From assembly GCF_000277125.1 (NCBI RefSeq), contig NC_016946.1, positions 3,348,001-3,412,000 of the forward strand: a DNA stretch of 64,000 nt, given 5' to 3'. Shown one piece after another: positions 22,101 to 32,072 of the stretch (the stretch's first letter is position 1; each line of letters opens with the position of its first letter). The notes under the pieces were generated by a model. It searched no databases and was not told the DNA's origin. It saw only the letters and a list, made by a program, of their open reading frames with translations. Position numbers and translations under genes: made by a program. Source of the DNA: Mycobacterium intracellulare ATCC 13950. Its GTDB lineage: Bacteria > Actinomycetota > Actinomycetes > Mycobacteriales > Mycobacteriaceae.

Positions 22101-25100
22101 CTACGCCCAAGTCCTCGGGATGCGGCGGGTAGGGGTCGATGACTCGTTCTTCGACCTCGGCGGCGACAGCATCCTGTCGATGCAGGTCGTGGCCCGCGCG
22201 CGCGCAGCCGGGGTGATGTGCCGCCCGCGTGACGTTTTCGTCGAACAGACGGTGGCGCGACTGGCGCGGGTCGCGACGGTGTCCAGTGCCGAAGGCGGCG
22301 TCGTCGACGAGGGAATCGGCCCGGTGGTGGCCACTCCGATCATGCGCTGCCTGCGCGACGTCGAGGGCCCGATCGACGAGTTCAACCAGACCATGGTGGT
22401 CGCCGCCCCGGCGGGTGTGACGGCAGCCGACGTGGCGGTTGTCCTTCAGGCGCTGCTCGATCGGCACGCGATGTTGCGGCTGCGCATCGACGATGACGGC
22501 GCCGGCGGCTGGTCGCTGGAGGCACCCGAAGCTGGGTCGGTGGACGCGCGCGGATGCCTGCATACCGTCGATGTGTTGTCGGATGAGGCGCTGGCACAGG
22601 CCCGGTCGCGGTTGAACCCTGGGGCGGGAGTGATGGTCAGCGCGGTGTGGGCGACGTCCACCGGCGAGCTGGCATTGATCATTCATCACCTGGCCGTGGA
22701 CGGGGTGTCGTGGCGAATCCTGTTGGAGGACCTCAACATCGCCTGGGCACAGCATCACGGTGGCCGGCCCGTGGCGTTGCCCGCCGGCGGGACATCGTTT
22801 GCGCGGTGGTCGGCGCTGCTTGCCGACCATGCGTGTCGCCCCGAGGTAGTGGCGCAAGCCGAGTCCTGGCGACAGGTGGCGGCAATACCGGCCGCGTTGC
22901 CGACGGTGCAACCAGAGGCGGACACCTACGAGTCCGCGGGCCAGCTGTCGGCGTCGCTGGATGTCGAGACAACCCGCCTGCTGCTGGGTGAGGTGCCGGC
23001 GGCGTTCCACGCCGGGGTCGGCGATATCTTGCTGATCGCCTTCGGGCTGGCGTTCGCGGAGTTTCTCGGCGCCGGCGCGGCTGTGCCGATCGGTATCGAC
23101 GTCGAGGGTCACGGGCGCCACGAGGAGCTGGCTCCCGCCGTGGACCTGTCTCGCACGGTGGGCTGGTTCACCACCAAATATCCGGTCGCCGTGACGGTCG
23201 GTGGCCTGTCGTGGGCACAGGTGGTCACCGGTGGGGCCACACTCGGCGCACTGATCAAGGACGCCAAGGAACAGCTGCGCGCCCTACCCGATCCGCTGAC
23301 CTATGGTCTGCTGCGCTACCTGAACCCAGAGGTTGATCTCGGTGCGTCTGACCCGACGATCGGGTTCAACTACCTGGGCCGTCTCGGTGCGGGTGCCGAC
23401 CTGCCCGGCGATTTGTGGCGGATCAACGAGGACAGCCTGTCGTTTGCCGGCATGGCTGCGGCGGTGCCCCTGCCGTTGGCGCACACGGTGGAGCTCAATG
23501 CCGGCACCATCGACACCGACGCCGGGCCGCAGCTGCAGGCGAACTGGACGTGGGCGCACTCGGCGCTGAACGACGAGCAGGTCGGCCGCCTGAGCCAGTT
23601 GTGGTTTGAGGCTCTGGCCGGTATCTGCGCGCACGTCAAAGCCGGCGGCGGCGGACTTACCCCATCCGATATCGCTCCCGCCCGACTCAGCCAACAGCAG
23701 ATCGACGAACTCTGCTCGCAGGGCGACGTCGTGGACGTGCTGCCGCTGACCCCGGTGCAGCAGGGTCTGCTGTTCCACACCAGCTTCGTGCCGGGTCTGG
23801 ACGACCTGTACACCGTGCAGCTCGGTATCACGCTCCACGGCCCCCTCGATGCGCACCGCCTGCGCGAGGCCGTGCAGGCGGTGGTCAACCGCCATCCCAA
23901 CCTATTGGCCCGGTTCCGCGAAGACTTCGGCGAGCCGGTGCAGGTCATCCCGGCGAAGCCGGTGATCGGGTGGCAGGACGTCGAGTTGGACCCCGCGGGC
24001 GCGGACGCCGATCAGCAGGTGGAACGCCTGTGTGCCGCTGAGCGCGCCGCGGTCTGCGGCCTGGCTGACAAGCCGACGTTCCGTGCGGCGTTGATCCGCG
24101 TCGCAGAAGACCAATACCGGTTGGTGCTCACCATTCACCACATCGTGGCGGACGGCTGGTCGCTGCCGATCCTGATGCGGGAGGTGTTCGGCAGCTACTA
24201 CGGCGAGCGGCTGCCCGCGGCCCCGTCGTACCGCAGCTTTGTCAGCTGGCTGGATCGGCAGGATCGCAGTGCCGCACAGGCGGTTTGGCGCGACGTGATG
24301 GCGGGCTTCGACGCGCCGACATTGGTGGGCACGCCTGGCCAGGTAGGCCGCCACGACGTCGCGTCCTTCCGGATGTCCGCCGAGACCACGGCGTCCCTGA
24401 CCGAGTTGGCCCGCTTGTGCCACACCACCGTGAGCACCGTGTTGCAGGGCGCGTGGGCGCAGCTGCTGATGTGGCTGACCGGTCAGCATGATGTGGCGTT
24501 CGGCACCGCGGTCTCCGGTAGGCCGACCGAGCTGAGCGGCTCGGAATCCATTGTGGGACTGATGATCAACACGGTGCCGGTGCGGGCGAACGTCACCACC
24601 CGGACCACAGTGGCCGATCTGTTGGAGCAGCTGCAGCGCGTCCACAACGAAACCCTCGAGTACGAGTATCTGGCTCTCCCTGAGATACACCGCGCCACCG
24701 GCCACGATCAACTGTTCGACACGCTGTTCCTGTACGAGAACTATCCGATCGACGCCGGTGCCCTGTCGGGCGCCGATGAGCTGGCCATTACCGCGTTCGA
24801 CAGCCGCGAATTCAACCACTATCCGCTTTCGGTGGTGGCGACGCCGGGCCACGAACTCAGTGTTCGCGTCGAATTCGACACGGACGCATTTGACCGTGCG
24901 GCCATCGACACGCTGATCGACCGGTTGCGGCGCGCGCTGGTGGCAATGGCCGCCGATCCCGCCCGGCGGTTGTCGTCGATCGATCTGCTCGACCGCTGCC
25001 ATCACGACCGCCTCGACGAGTGGGGCAATCGGGCGGTGCTGGCCGAGCCGGAGACGTCCGCGGTCTCGATCCCCGAATTGTTCGCCGCTCAGGCGACGGT

Positions 25101-28100
25101 CCGCGACCCGGAGGCGGTGGCGATCAGCTATGGGGATCGGTCATGGACTTACCGTCAAGTGGAAACGTTCGCTAATCGGTTGGCGCGCTTGCTGATTTCT
25201 CAGGGTGCGGGCCCGGGTACGCGTGTGGCCCTGTTGCTTCCGCGTACGCCCGAGGCGGTGGTGGCAATGCTGGCGGTGCTCAAAACCGGTGCCGCCTATG
25301 TGCCGATCGATCCGACGGTGCCCCCGGCGCGGATCGAGTTCGTGTTGGGCGATTCTGCGCCTATCGCGGTGGTCACCAACGCGGACATGCGGTCACGACT
25401 GGAGGGGTCCGGCCTGCCGCTCATCGACATCGACGACCCTGCGGTGACGGCCCAGCCCGAGACGCCGTTGGCGCCGCCGGCTGCGGACGATATCGCCTAC
25501 GTCATTTACACCTCGGGCACCACCGGGACGCCCAAAGGTGTTGCGGTGCCTCATCGCAACGTCACCCAATTGCTGGACTCGCTGGACACCCAGTTGACGC
25601 TGGGACAGGTGTGGACACAGTGTCATTCGTTGGCGTTCGACTTCGCGGTGTGGGAGATCTTCGGTTCGCTGCTGTACGGCGGGCGGTTGGTGATGGTGCC
25701 CGATTCGGTGGTGCGTTCGCCAGAAGAGTTGCACGCCTTACTGGTTCGTGAACAGGTCAACGTGTTGAGCCAGACGCCGTCCGCGTTTTATGCGCTGCAG
25801 ACCGCTGATGGGCTCGCCTCGGAGCTGGGTCAGCAGCTGAAGTTGCAGGCGGTGGTGTTCGGGGGCGAGGCGCTCGAACCCCAGCGTCTGCAGACGTGGC
25901 TGAACCGCCATCCCGGACTGCCACGTCTGATCAATCTGTATGGCATCACCGAGACGACCGTGCACGCTTCGTTCCGCGAGATCCTCGACGGCGACGTCGA
26001 CAGCAATGCCAGCCCCATCGGCGTGCCGTTGACCCACCTTGCCTTCTTCGTACTCGACGGGTGGATGCGTCAGGTCCCCGCCGGGGTGGTCGGCGAGCTG
26101 TACGTGGCCGGTGCCGGGTTGGCCGCGGGGTATGTGGGCAGGCCGGGATTGAGCTCGACGCGGTTTGTGGCGTGCCCGTTCGGGGAGCCGGGGGCCCGCA
26201 TGTATCGCACCGGGGATTTGGTGTCGTGGGGCGCCGACGGACAGCTGCGTTACGTCGGCCGCGCTGACGAGCAGGTCAAGATCCGCGGGTATCGCATCGA
26301 GCTCGGTGAGATCCGGGCGGCCCTCGCCGATTTGGACGGGGTCGATCATGTGGCGGTGATCGCGCGCGAGGACCGCCCCGGCGACAAGCGGCTGGTGGGC
26401 TACATCACCGGGGCCGCCGACCCGGCCGAGATCCGTACGCAGTTGGGTGAACGGTTGCCGGCCTACATGGTGCCGACCGCGATCGTCGTGCTCGAGGCGC
26501 TGCCCTTGACGGTCAACGGCAAGCTCGATGTCGGCGCCCTGCCGGCACCCGAATACTCCGATGTCGACCGTTACCGGGCTCCATCGAGCGCGGTCGAGGA
26601 AATCCTGGCCGGCATCTATGCCCAGGTACTGGGTGTGCAGCGGGTCGGTGTCGATGATTCGTTCTTCGATCTGGGCGGCGACAGCATCCTGTCGATGCAG
26701 GTCGTGGCCCGCGCCCGCGCGGCCGGCGTAATGTGCCGTCCGCGTGACGTTTTCGTCGAACAGACCGCGGCGCGCCTCGCACAGGTCGCCACGGTGGTCG
26801 CCGACGGCGAGGGCGGCGTGGTCGACGAGGGCACCGGGCCGGTGGTGGCTACCCCGATCATGCGCTGGCTGCACAGCGTCGAGGGTCCGGTCGAGCAGTT
26901 CAACCAGACGATGGTGTTGCAAGCTCCTGCCGGTGTCGCACAGGGCGACGCGATGGTGGTGCTGCAGGCGTTGCTTGACCGGCATGCCGCGTTGCGGCTG
27001 CGCGTCGACGACGACGGCGCCGGCGGCTGGTCGTTGTGGGTGCCCGAAGCCGGGACGGTAGATGCCGGCGGCTGCGCGGACACCGTCGACGCGCTGTCGG
27101 CCGAGGCGTTGGTGGCGGCCCGGTCACGCCTGCACCCGGGGACCGGGGCATTGCTGCGCGCGGTGTGGGCCGAGTCGACCAACCAGTTGGCGTTGATCAT
27201 TCACCACCTGGCCGTCGATGGCGTGTCGTGGCGAATCCTGTTGGAAGACATCAACATTGCATGGGCCCAGCATCGCAGTGGCCAGCCGGTGGCGCTGCCG
27301 GCAACCGGGACGTCGTTTGCGCGGTGGTCGTCGTTGTTGGCCGAGTACGCGCAGACCGCGGAGGTGATGGCCCAGGCCGAGGCGTGGCGTCAGGTGGCGG
27401 CGATCCCGGCCGCGCTGCCGCCGGTACAGGCGGAGGACACCTACGTCAGCGCCGGCCAATTGTCGGTGTCCCTGGATGTCGAGACGACCCGCCTGCTGCT
27501 CGGTGCGGTCCCGGCGGCGTTTCATGCCGGGGTGCAGGACATCCTGCTGATCGCGTTCGGGCTGGCGTGGACCCAATTCTTGAGCGTCAGCGCCCCGATC
27601 GGCATCAATGTGGAGGGCCACGGCCGCCAGGAGGAGCTGGCCCCGCATATCGACTTGTCGCGCACGGTGGGCTGGTTCACCACCAAGTACCCGGTGGCGC
27701 TGAATTTCAGGCGCCCGGCCGGCGGCCTGTCCTGGGGACAGGTGGTAGCGGGTGAGGATGCACTGGGCGCTGCGATCAAGGACGCCAAGGAACAGCTGCG
27801 CGCCCTGCCCGACGGCCTGACCTACGGGCTGCTGCGCTACCTCACCCCCGAGGTCGACCTGGGTGGGTCCGACCCCGTGATCGGCTTCAACTACCTAGGT
27901 CGTCTGGGTGGGGCGGCCGAGCTCTCCGGTGAGCTATGGCGGCTCAGCGAGAACAGTTTCTCGCTGGGCGGCGCCGCGGGCGCCGTGGAGATGCCGTTGG
28001 CGCATACCGTGGAGCTCAATGCCGGCACGATGGACACCGAGGCCGGCCCGCAGCTGCAGGCCAACTGGACCTGGGCGCGTTCGGCGTTGCACGACAAGCA

Positions 28101-29502
28101 GATCAGCCGGCTCGCCGAGCTGTGGTTCGACGCGCTGGCCGGCATCTGCGCGCACGTGCGCGGCGGTGGGGGCGGCTTGACCCCGTCCGACATCGCGCCG
28201 GCCCGTCTCGCCCAGCGCGACATCGACAGGCTGGCGCAGCAGTACCGGATCGGCGATGTGTTGCCGCTAACGCCGCTGCAGCAGGGCCTGCTGTACTACG
28301 CCGGCAGCGGGCGCGGCGGTGACGACTTGTATGCGGTGCAGCTCGATATCACCGTGAGTGGTGCCCTTGATCCGCAACGCTTGCGCGAGGCGGTGCACGC
28401 CGTCGTCACCCGCCACCCGAACCTGGTGGCCGGTTTCTGCGAAGACTTCGGCGAACCGGTGCAGGTCATGCCCGCCGATCCGGCGCTGGCCTGGCAGTAC
28501 GTCGAGCTCAGCTCGGCAGACGCCGATCTCGAGGAACAGGTACAGCAGCTGTGCACCGCCGAACGCGTCGCGGTCTGCGATCTGGCGGGCCGGCCGCCGT
28601 TCCGGGCTGCCTTGATCCGCGCCGCAGACGATCTGTATAGGTTCGTGCTCACCAACCACCACATCGTGCTCGACGGTTGGTCGAAGCCGATCCTGCTGCA
28701 GGAAATCTTCGCCAGCTATTACGGTGTGCGGTTGCCCGCCGCCCCGTCGTATCGCAGCTTTGTCACCTGGCTGTCCGAACAAGACCGAGGCGCGGCTCAG
28801 ACGGCATGGCGTGAGGTCCTCGACGGGTTCGGCGCTCCCAGCCTGGTGGGACCCCCGGGGGGCCTAGCGCTCGGTCTGCGCGGTGCGGAGTCGTTCCGAG
28901 TGTCCGCGGAGACCACGAAGGCGTTGGGCGAGCTGGCGCGCTCGTACCACACCACGGTCAGCACCGTCCTGCAGGCCGCGTGGGCGCTGCTGCTGACGTG
29001 GCTGACCGGACAGGACGACGTGGTGTTCGGCACCGCGGTGTCCGGGCGGCCGACCGACCTGGCCGGCGCGGAATCGATGGTCGGTCTGTTGATCAACACG
29101 GTCCCGGTCCGGGCGACCATCGGCGCGGAGACGACCACCGCCGACCTGCTTGAGCAGCTGCAGATCGCCTACACCAAGACGCTTGACCACCAGCACCTGG
29201 CTCTGAGTGAGATACACCGCATAACGGGACACGACCAGTTGTTCGACACGATGTTCGTGTACGAGAACTATCCGATCGACACCGCCGCGCTGTCGGCAAT
29301 CGACGAGTTGAAGATAACCGGCTTTACGAACCGCGAATACAACCACTACCCGCTTTCGGTGCAAGTCGCGCCGGGCCACGAACTGGGTCTCCGCGTCGAA
29401 TTCGATACCGACGTGTTCACGGCGGACAGAATCGAGAAGCTGGTCGAACGTTTCAAGCGCGTGCTGGTAGCCATGACCGCGGACGTGACGGAGCAATCAT
29501 GA
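19198..29502 (+). CDS. mps1: Mps1-like non-ribosomal peptide synthetase, C-A-T-E-C-A-T-E-C
   Basis: NRPS of 3434 residues, the size expected for GPL synthetase Mps1. Domains: C1 (HHIVLDG, H145-H146), A1 ([11 protein letters not shown] from about 611), T1 (Ser991 in LGGDSI), E1 (HHLAVDG at 1163, EGHGR), C2 (HHIVADG at 1647), A2 (core near 2101), T2 (Ser2496), E2 (2669), C3 (HHIVLDG at 3154). By hand alignment to GrsA the A1 code is D-L-W-T-V-G-A-V-C-K, close to Phe; A2 is D-F-W-S-V-G-L-V-H-K, close to Thr. Both epimerized products match the D-Phe-D-allo-Thr start of GPLs. The N-terminal C domain fits loading of a fatty acyl group. C3 needs a following module that is absent here. GTG 19198 or ATG 19222 (GGGGGAG upstream) may be the start. 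The symbol rests on architecture. Confidence 0.85.
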   Translation: MGGALGESMGRDGLALPLTRGQLDIWLSQESGYAGTDWQLGLLIKIEGSIRRDVLERAIRQAVSEAEPLRVSFFEIDGQVLQRPIDCPHVEVEFHDLTGSLDPLQDVRRSASSIQRTPMALNGQLFRFVLFQTQAEEFYLFGCCHHIVLDGLGMALVSRRVATIYSAMVAGSPVPDAYFGSAQDLIDLESGYEASTDYLEDEAYWRKNLPPEGGHDYQLPQTDASGDPCSPSASVQLDATAVARMQALAKKLRIRRYSVITAASALVVHAWSGSGSEVALDFPVSRRVRPESKTLPGMLAGVVPLVLQTSPQTTVADFCQHVDVQIRQLLKHQRFPVHQLDGEVGSRSLREPSNRVGVNFIPSRLTLELGGAPATATYTNNGPAGHFGLFFIGAADQLFLSTAGVGQPFASFGVPYLAARLQQVLMEMTADPQRPISSIEILDAEENDRLDRWSHRAASARPVTAPASIPAVFAEHADRTPEAIAVTFDGRAMTYRGLDEAANRLAHLLAGRGVGPGQCVALLFPRCAEAIVAMLAVLKTGAAYLPIDPAHASARMEFVLADAAPTAVITTAELRSRLDKSDLPVIDVHDPSIEAQPGTPLPYPAPENVAYIIYTSGTTGTPKGVAITHHNVTWLIEALDELLPPGGVWAQCYSSAFDLSVWDIWGALLRGRRLLVVPEAVAGSPEDLHALLVAEHVSVLTQIPSSVAMLSPEGLESTALVVGGEACPTDVVDRWATPGRVMINAYGPTEATVCASMSTPLTPGPGLVPIGSPIPGAAMFVLDKWLQPVPAGVVGELYLAGRGVGVGYVRRAGLTASRFVACPFGAPGTRVYRTGDLVSWGADGQLRHLGRADEQVKIRGYRIEVGEIQVALAALDGVDQAAVIAREDRPGNRQLVGYITGTADPAEIRAALADRLPAYMVPAAVVVLPAIPLTANGKLDKRALPAPEFTAGEYRAPAGAVEQILAEIYAQVLGMRRVGVDDSFFDLGGDSILSMQVVARARAAGVMCRPRDVFVEQTVARLARVATVSSAEGGVVDEGIGPVVATPIMRCLRDVEGPIDEFNQTMVVAAPAGVTAADVAVVLQALLDRHAMLRLRIDDDGAGGWSLEAPEAGSVDARGCLHTVDVLSDEALAQARSRLNPGAGVMVSAVWATSTGELALIIHHLAVDGVSWRILLEDLNIAWAQHHGGRPVALPAGGTSFARWSALLADHACRPEVVAQAESWRQVAAIPAALPTVQPEADTYESAGQLSASLDVETTRLLLGEVPAAFHAGVGDILLIAFGLAFAEFLGAGAAVPIGIDVEGHGRHEELAPAVDLSRTVGWFTTKYPVAVTVGGLSWAQVVTGGATLGALIKDAKEQLRALPDPLTYGLLRYLNPEVDLGASDPTIGFNYLGRLGAGADLPGDLWRINEDSLSFAGMAAAVPLPLAHTVELNAGTIDTDAGPQLQANWTWAHSALNDEQVGRLSQLWFEALAGICAHVKAGGGGLTPSDIAPARLSQQQIDELCSQGDVVDVLPLTPVQQGLLFHTSFVPGLDDLYTVQLGITLHGPLDAHRLREAVQAVVNRHPNLLARFREDFGEPVQVIPAKPVIGWQDVELDPAGADADQQVERLCAAERAAVCGLADKPTFRAALIRVAEDQYRLVLTIHHIVADGWSLPILMREVFGSYYGERLPAAPSYRSFVSWLDRQDRSAAQAVWRDVMAGFDAPTLVGTPGQVGRHDVASFRMSAETTASLTELARLCHTTVSTVLQGAWAQLLMWLTGQHDVAFGTAVSGRPTELSGSESIVGLMINTVPVRANVTTRTTVADLLEQLQRVHNETLEYEYLALPEIHRATGHDQLFDTLFLYENYPIDAGALSGADELAITAFDSREFNHYPLSVVATPGHELSVRVEFDTDAFDRAAIDTLIDRLRRALVAMAADPARRLSSIDLLDRCHHDRLDEWGNRAVLAEPETSAVSIPELFAAQATVRDPEAVAISYGDRSWTYRQVETFANRLARLLISQGAGPGTRVALLLPRTPEAVVAMLAVLKTGAAYVPIDPTVPPARIEFVLGDSAPIAVVTNADMRSRLEGSGLPLIDIDDPAVTAQPETPLAPPAADDIAYVIYTSGTTGTPKGVAVPHRNVTQLLDSLDTQLTLGQVWTQCHSLAFDFAVWEIFGSLLYGGRLVMVPDSVVRSPEELHALLVREQVNVLSQTPSAFYALQTADGLASELGQQLKLQAVVFGGEALEPQRLQTWLNRHPGLPRLINLYGITETTVHASFREILDGDVDSNASPIGVPLTHLAFFVLDGWMRQVPAGVVGELYVAGAGLAAGYVGRPGLSSTRFVACPFGEPGARMYRTGDLVSWGADGQLRYVGRADEQVKIRGYRIELGEIRAALADLDGVDHVAVIAREDRPGDKRLVGYITGAADPAEIRTQLGERLPAYMVPTAIVVLEALPLTVNGKLDVGALPAPEYSDVDRYRAPSSAVEEILAGIYAQVLGVQRVGVDDSFFDLGGDSILSMQVVARARAAGVMCRPRDVFVEQTAARLAQVATVVADGEGGVVDEGTGPVVATPIMRWLHSVEGPVEQFNQTMVLQAPAGVAQGDAMVVLQALLDRHAALRLRVDDDGAGGWSLWVPEAGTVDAGGCADTVDALSAEALVAARSRLHPGTGALLRAVWAESTNQLALIIHHLAVDGVSWRILLEDINIAWAQHRSGQPVALPATGTSFARWSSLLAEYAQTAEVMAQAEAWRQVAAIPAALPPVQAEDTYVSAGQLSVSLDVETTRLLLGAVPAAFHAGVQDILLIAFGLAWTQFLSVSAPIGINVEGHGRQEELAPHIDLSRTVGWFTTKYPVALNFRRPAGGLSWGQVVAGEDALGAAIKDAKEQLRALPDGLTYGLLRYLTPEVDLGGSDPVIGFNYLGRLGGAAELSGELWRLSENSFSLGGAAGAVEMPLAHTVELNAGTMDTEAGPQLQANWTWARSALHDKQISRLAELWFDALAGICAHVRGGGGGLTPSDIAPARLAQRDIDRLAQQYRIGDVLPLTPLQQGLLYYAGSGRGGDDLYAVQLDITVSGALDPQRLREAVHAVVTRHPNLVAGFCEDFGEPVQVMPADPALAWQYVELSSADADLEEQVQQLCTAERVAVCDLAGRPPFRAALIRAADDLYRFVLTNHHIVLDGWSKPILLQEIFASYYGVRLPAAPSYRSFVTWLSEQDRGAAQTAWREVLDGFGAPSLVGPPGGLALGLRGAESFRVSAETTKALGELARSYHTTVSTVLQAAWALLLTWLTGQDDVVFGTAVSGRPTDLAGAESMVGLLINTVPVRATIGAETTTADLLEQLQIAYTKTLDHQHLALSEIHRITGHDQLFDTMFVYENYPIDTAALSAIDELKITGFTNREYNHYPLSVQVAPGHELGLRVEFDTDVFTADRIEKLVERFKRVLVAMTADVTEQS

Positions 29503-29561
29503 GCGTCCGTGCGGGACGGCGGGCCGCCAAACAGCTTGGGTCAGAAGCGGATCCAGCGTAG
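29499..29561 (+). pseudogene. 20-codon frame overlapping the mps1 stop; possible mps2 remnant
   Basis: The ATG at 29499 overlaps the TGA of mps1 (ATGA), the usual arrangement of translationally coupled genes. The frame reads [20 protein letters not shown] and then stops at TAG 29559-29561. In GPL loci mps2 follows mps1 and begins with an A domain; nothing resembling an A domain follows here, and the opposite-strand kinase gene ends 47 bases later. It may be the truncated start of a deleted mps2, or chance. The frame itself is seen; its origin is inferred. Confidence 0.4.
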
Positions 29562-29607
29562 ATGCCGCTGTCTGACCTGGCCTCGTTCCGCGCCCGGTCC
29601 GACTCAG

Positions 29608-31089
29608 CTATCCCGATCGCCGGGCGTTGATCGGCAGGACGAGCCGGAACTGAGCGCCGCCCTCGTGGGGCAGGCACTCCAGGTCGCCGCCGTGGGCGCG
29701 GGCCAGCGCCCGCGCGATCGCCAGTCCCAGCCCGGCGCCGCCGTGGTCGCGGGCGCGCCCGGTGTCCAGGCGCACCAGCCGCTCGAAGACGCGATCCCGC
29801 TCCTGCTCCGGGATGCCCGGCCCGGTGTCGGTCACGGTGACCTCCGCGACATCGTCGCCGGCGCGCAGGTCGACGGTGATGGCGCCGCCGGCCGGCGTGT
29901 ACCGGCGAGCGTTGTCGAGCAGGTTGGACACGATCTGCGACAACCGGGTCGGGTCGGCCTGTAGCGTCAGCGACGGTAATCCGGTGCGGCGCACCGTGAT
30001 CTGCGGTGCCAGCATGGCGGCTCGGTCGACTTCGCCATCGAGCACGGCGGCCACGTCGACGTCATCGCGCTCGAGCGCCAGCCCGGCGTCGATGCGGCTC
30101 AGGTCCAGCATGTCGGACACGAGCCGTCCGGCCCGGCGCGCATCGGAGAACAGCAGCGCCGCCCGGCGATATTGGCTTCCGTCGTGGTGTTCGGAGGCGC
30201 TGTTGGCGAGTTGCTCGGCGGCGACCTGGATGCCGGCGATCGGGGTGCGCAGCTCGTGGGCGGCGTCGACGAGGAATCGCCGGGTTGCCGTCTCCGCGCG
30301 CTGTGCGGTGTCGGCGGCGCGCCGGGCGCGGCGCTCGGACGTTTCCAAGGCGTCCAGCATGCCGTCGAAAGCGCTTGCGGCGCGGCCGAGTTCGGTGTCG
30401 GTGCGCTCGGGATGCAGGCGGCGGCCGCGGTCCCCGGTGGTGATGGCGTTGGCCAGCGCCGTGAGCCGATCCAGCGGCCGCAGCGCCGCCCGGCTCACCG
30501 CGATCAGCAACAGCGCCGCGATCAGCAAGGTCACCAGGCCCACCGCGATCAGCAGCCCACGCAGCTGGCGAGTGACCTGCGTCGTCTGCGTGGTGTCGGC
30601 GACCAGGATCACCCGGGAGCCGTCGGGCAACGGATGCACCACGGCCGTCGCGGTGGCATCCGGCGGAGGGCCGGGCCTTGGCGGTCGCGGCGGCGGTGGC
30701 GGTGGAAACGCATAGGGCGCAGGCGGATACGGCGGTGGCGGAGGTGGCGGAAAGGGCGGCGGTGGCGGCTGCACCGGTCCGGCGGTCAGGTCGGGGCTGA
30801 TCCCGCGGTCTCCGTAGGCGGCGCCGTCGGCGGTGACGACGAGCGCGCGAATCCCGCCGCCGTTGAGTTCGGCCGCGATCCGATCGGCCGAGGTGTGCGC
30901 GGCGCTGAGCGCGTCGGCGCGCGATGTCGCGGCGAGCAGCCGGTCGTGCAGATTGTGGCGGGTGAGGACGCCCATCGTGACATCGATGGTCACCCCGAGC
31001 ACCACCAGCAGGACGGCCAGCAGCGCCAACACCACCAGCGTCACGCGCCGTTGCAGCGACGGAGTCGGCGTCGTCGATGCGCCCGTCAT
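29608..31089 (-). CDS. Sensor histidine kinase with polyproline extracytoplasmic domain, TrcS-like
   Basis: Membrane sensor kinase of 493 residues. A first helix at about 13-35, an extracytoplasmic segment containing a tract of some 40 mostly proline residues with Tyr and Phe, and a second helix near 185-205 precede a HAMP domain. The kinase core has the H box DAAHELRTPIAG (His278), N box NLLDNARRYTP, G1 VTDTGPGIPEQE and G2 GGAGLGLAIARAL. The ATG at 31089 overlaps the response-regulator stop (ATGA), so the pair is co-translated. The polyproline sensor region is unusual. The stimulus is unknown; resemblance to mycobacterial TrcS is by recall. Confidence 0.88.
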   Translation of the reverse strand: MTGASTTPTPSLQRRVTLVVLALLAVLLVVLGVTIDVTMGVLTRHNLHDRLLAATSRADALSAAHTSADRIAAELNGGGIRALVVTADGAAYGDRGISPDLTAGPVQPPPPPFPPPPPPPYPPAPYAFPPPPPPRPPRPGPPPDATATAVVHPLPDGSRVILVADTTQTTQVTRQLRGLLIAVGLVTLLIAALLLIAVSRAALRPLDRLTALANAITTGDRGRRLHPERTDTELGRAASAFDGMLDALETSERRARRAADTAQRAETATRRFLVDAAHELRTPIAGIQVAAEQLANSASEHHDGSQYRRAALLFSDARRAGRLVSDMLDLSRIDAGLALERDDVDVAAVLDGEVDRAAMLAPQITVRRTGLPSLTLQADPTRLSQIVSNLLDNARRYTPAGGAITVDLRAGDDVAEVTVTDTGPGIPEQERDRVFERLVRLDTGRARDHGGAGLGLAIARALARAHGGDLECLPHEGGAQFRLVLPINARRSG

Positions 31090-31808
31090 GGCCGCTCGGG
31101 TTGCAGCCGGTAGCCGATGCCGCGAACGGTGTGCAGGATCCGGGGGCCGTGGGCCTCGAGCTTGCGCCGCAATCCGCTGACGTGCACCTGCACCAGGTTG
31201 GGGTCGTACGCGTCGTAGCCCCACACCCCGTTCAGGATCTGGGCGGCGGAGACGATCCGGCCCCGCTGCTCCACGAGGAAGGCCAGCACGCGCAGCTCGG
31301 TGGCGGTCAGGTCGAGCCGGTGGCCGTCGCGCGCGGCGACCCCGGCGCCGAGGTCCAGCGCAACGTCGCCCACCTGAACCACCTGCGGCAGCCGTCCGCG
31401 CCGGCGCAACACCGCGCCGACCCGCGACACGAGCTCGGCCAACTCGAACGGCTTGATGACGTAGTCGTCGGCTCCGCCGTCGAGGCCGCGCAACCGGTCC
31501 GGCAACCCGTCGCGAGCGGTGATCAAGACGATTCCGATGTCGCCCCATTCGCGGATGACATCGATGAGCGCGAACCCGTCGCGGCCCGGCAGCATCACGT
31601 CGAGCACCACGAGATCGGGCCGCATGCCGTCGAGCACCTCTTCCAGCCCGCCGCCGTCGCAGCGGGCGTCGGTGTGATAGCCGACATCGGCGAGCGCCTC
31701 GCTGACCATCTCCCGGATGGTCTCTGAGTCTTCGACGACCAGCACCCGCGGTGTGCCCACGCTGAAGTGACCGCCGCGACCCGCGGCCGTGCGGACGCAA
31801 TCCGTCAT
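31086..31808 (-). CDS. OmpR/PhoB-family response regulator, TrcR-like
   Basis: DNA-binding response regulator of about 240 residues. The receiver domain begins at PRVLVVEDSETIREMV, the phospho-acceptor is Asp70 in LVVLDVMLPGRDG, and the conserved Lys is in DDYVIKPFELAEL. The winged-helix effector domain contains LDLTATELRVLAFL and VHVSGLRRKLE. Cognate regulator of the overlapping kinase. ATG 31808 is chosen; it lies 24 bases from a double TTCAG box that may be its own operator. Upstream extension to 31982 runs through the promoter repeat and is not coding. Confidence 0.9.
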   Translation of the reverse strand: MTDCVRTAAGRGGHFSVGTPRVLVVEDSETIREMVSEALADVGYHTDARCDGGGLEEVLDGMRPDLVVLDVMLPGRDGFALIDVIREWGDIGIVLITARDGLPDRLRGLDGGADDYVIKPFELAELVSRVGAVLRRRGRLPQVVQVGDVALDLGAGVAARDGHRLDLTATELRVLAFLVEQRGRIVSAAQILNGVWGYDAYDPNLVQVHVSGLRRKLEAHGPRILHTVRGIGYRLQPERP

Positions 31809-31831
31809 GACCACCATTGTCGGCGCCGGTG

Positions 31832-31848
31832 CTGAAACGAACCTGAAG
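31832..31848 (-). promoter_or_regulatory. Double TTCAG box upstream of the response regulator
   Basis: On the minus strand the sequence is CTTCAG-GTTCG-TTTCAG, two TTCAG units spaced 11 bases apart, ending 24 bases before the regulator ATG. One-turn spacing of direct repeats is typical of OmpR/PhoB-family operators, so autoregulation is suggested. Binding is inferred. Confidence 0.6.
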
Positions 31849-31907
31849 ACGCCGGTCTCTCCCGCCACGGCAGCCTCGTTGGTCACAAGAGGTCGGCGAT
31901 GTGTTCG

Positions 31908-31977
31908 GTGCCCACCTCCGAGCGACAATCTCGCTGCCGGCGCGGCGTCGCGGCCGTTGTCGCTCGGAGGTGGGCAC
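31908..31977. repeat. Perfect 21-bp inverted repeat with 28-bp loop
   Basis: Left arm 31908-31928 (beginning GTGCCCACCTCC, ending GCGACAA) is matched exactly in reverse complement by 31957-31977. The arms form the centre of the divergent promoter. As RNA either strand could fold into a stable stem. It could block read-through between the divergent units, bind a protein, or be a dispersed mobile palindrome. Confidence 0.85.
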
Positions 31978-32032
31978 AACACTGCTTCCTTCCGCTCGTG
32001 ACGGCAGTGGCGGATGGGACTCGGCGCAGTTT

Positions 32033-32053
32033 CTTCAGATCCACTTCAGATCC
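32033..32053 (+). promoter_or_regulatory. Tandem CTTCAGATCC box upstream of the proline-rich gene
   Basis: CTTCAGATCC occurs at 32033-32042 and again at 32044-32053, an 11-base period, ending 20 bases before ATG 32073. It corresponds in arm position and core TTCAG to the box before the response regulator. It is a likely binding site of the adjacent regulator. Its closeness to the start codon leaves little room for a leader. Confidence 0.65.
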
Positions 32054-32072
32054 GGCTCCTACCGTCCGTGAC

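Noticed and set aside
29608..31977. Single 789-codon minus-strand frame covering the kinase and regulator region
   Set aside because: The upstream part is an Arg-rich shadow of the regulator in another frame; the kinase helix and ATGA overlap define the start at 31089.
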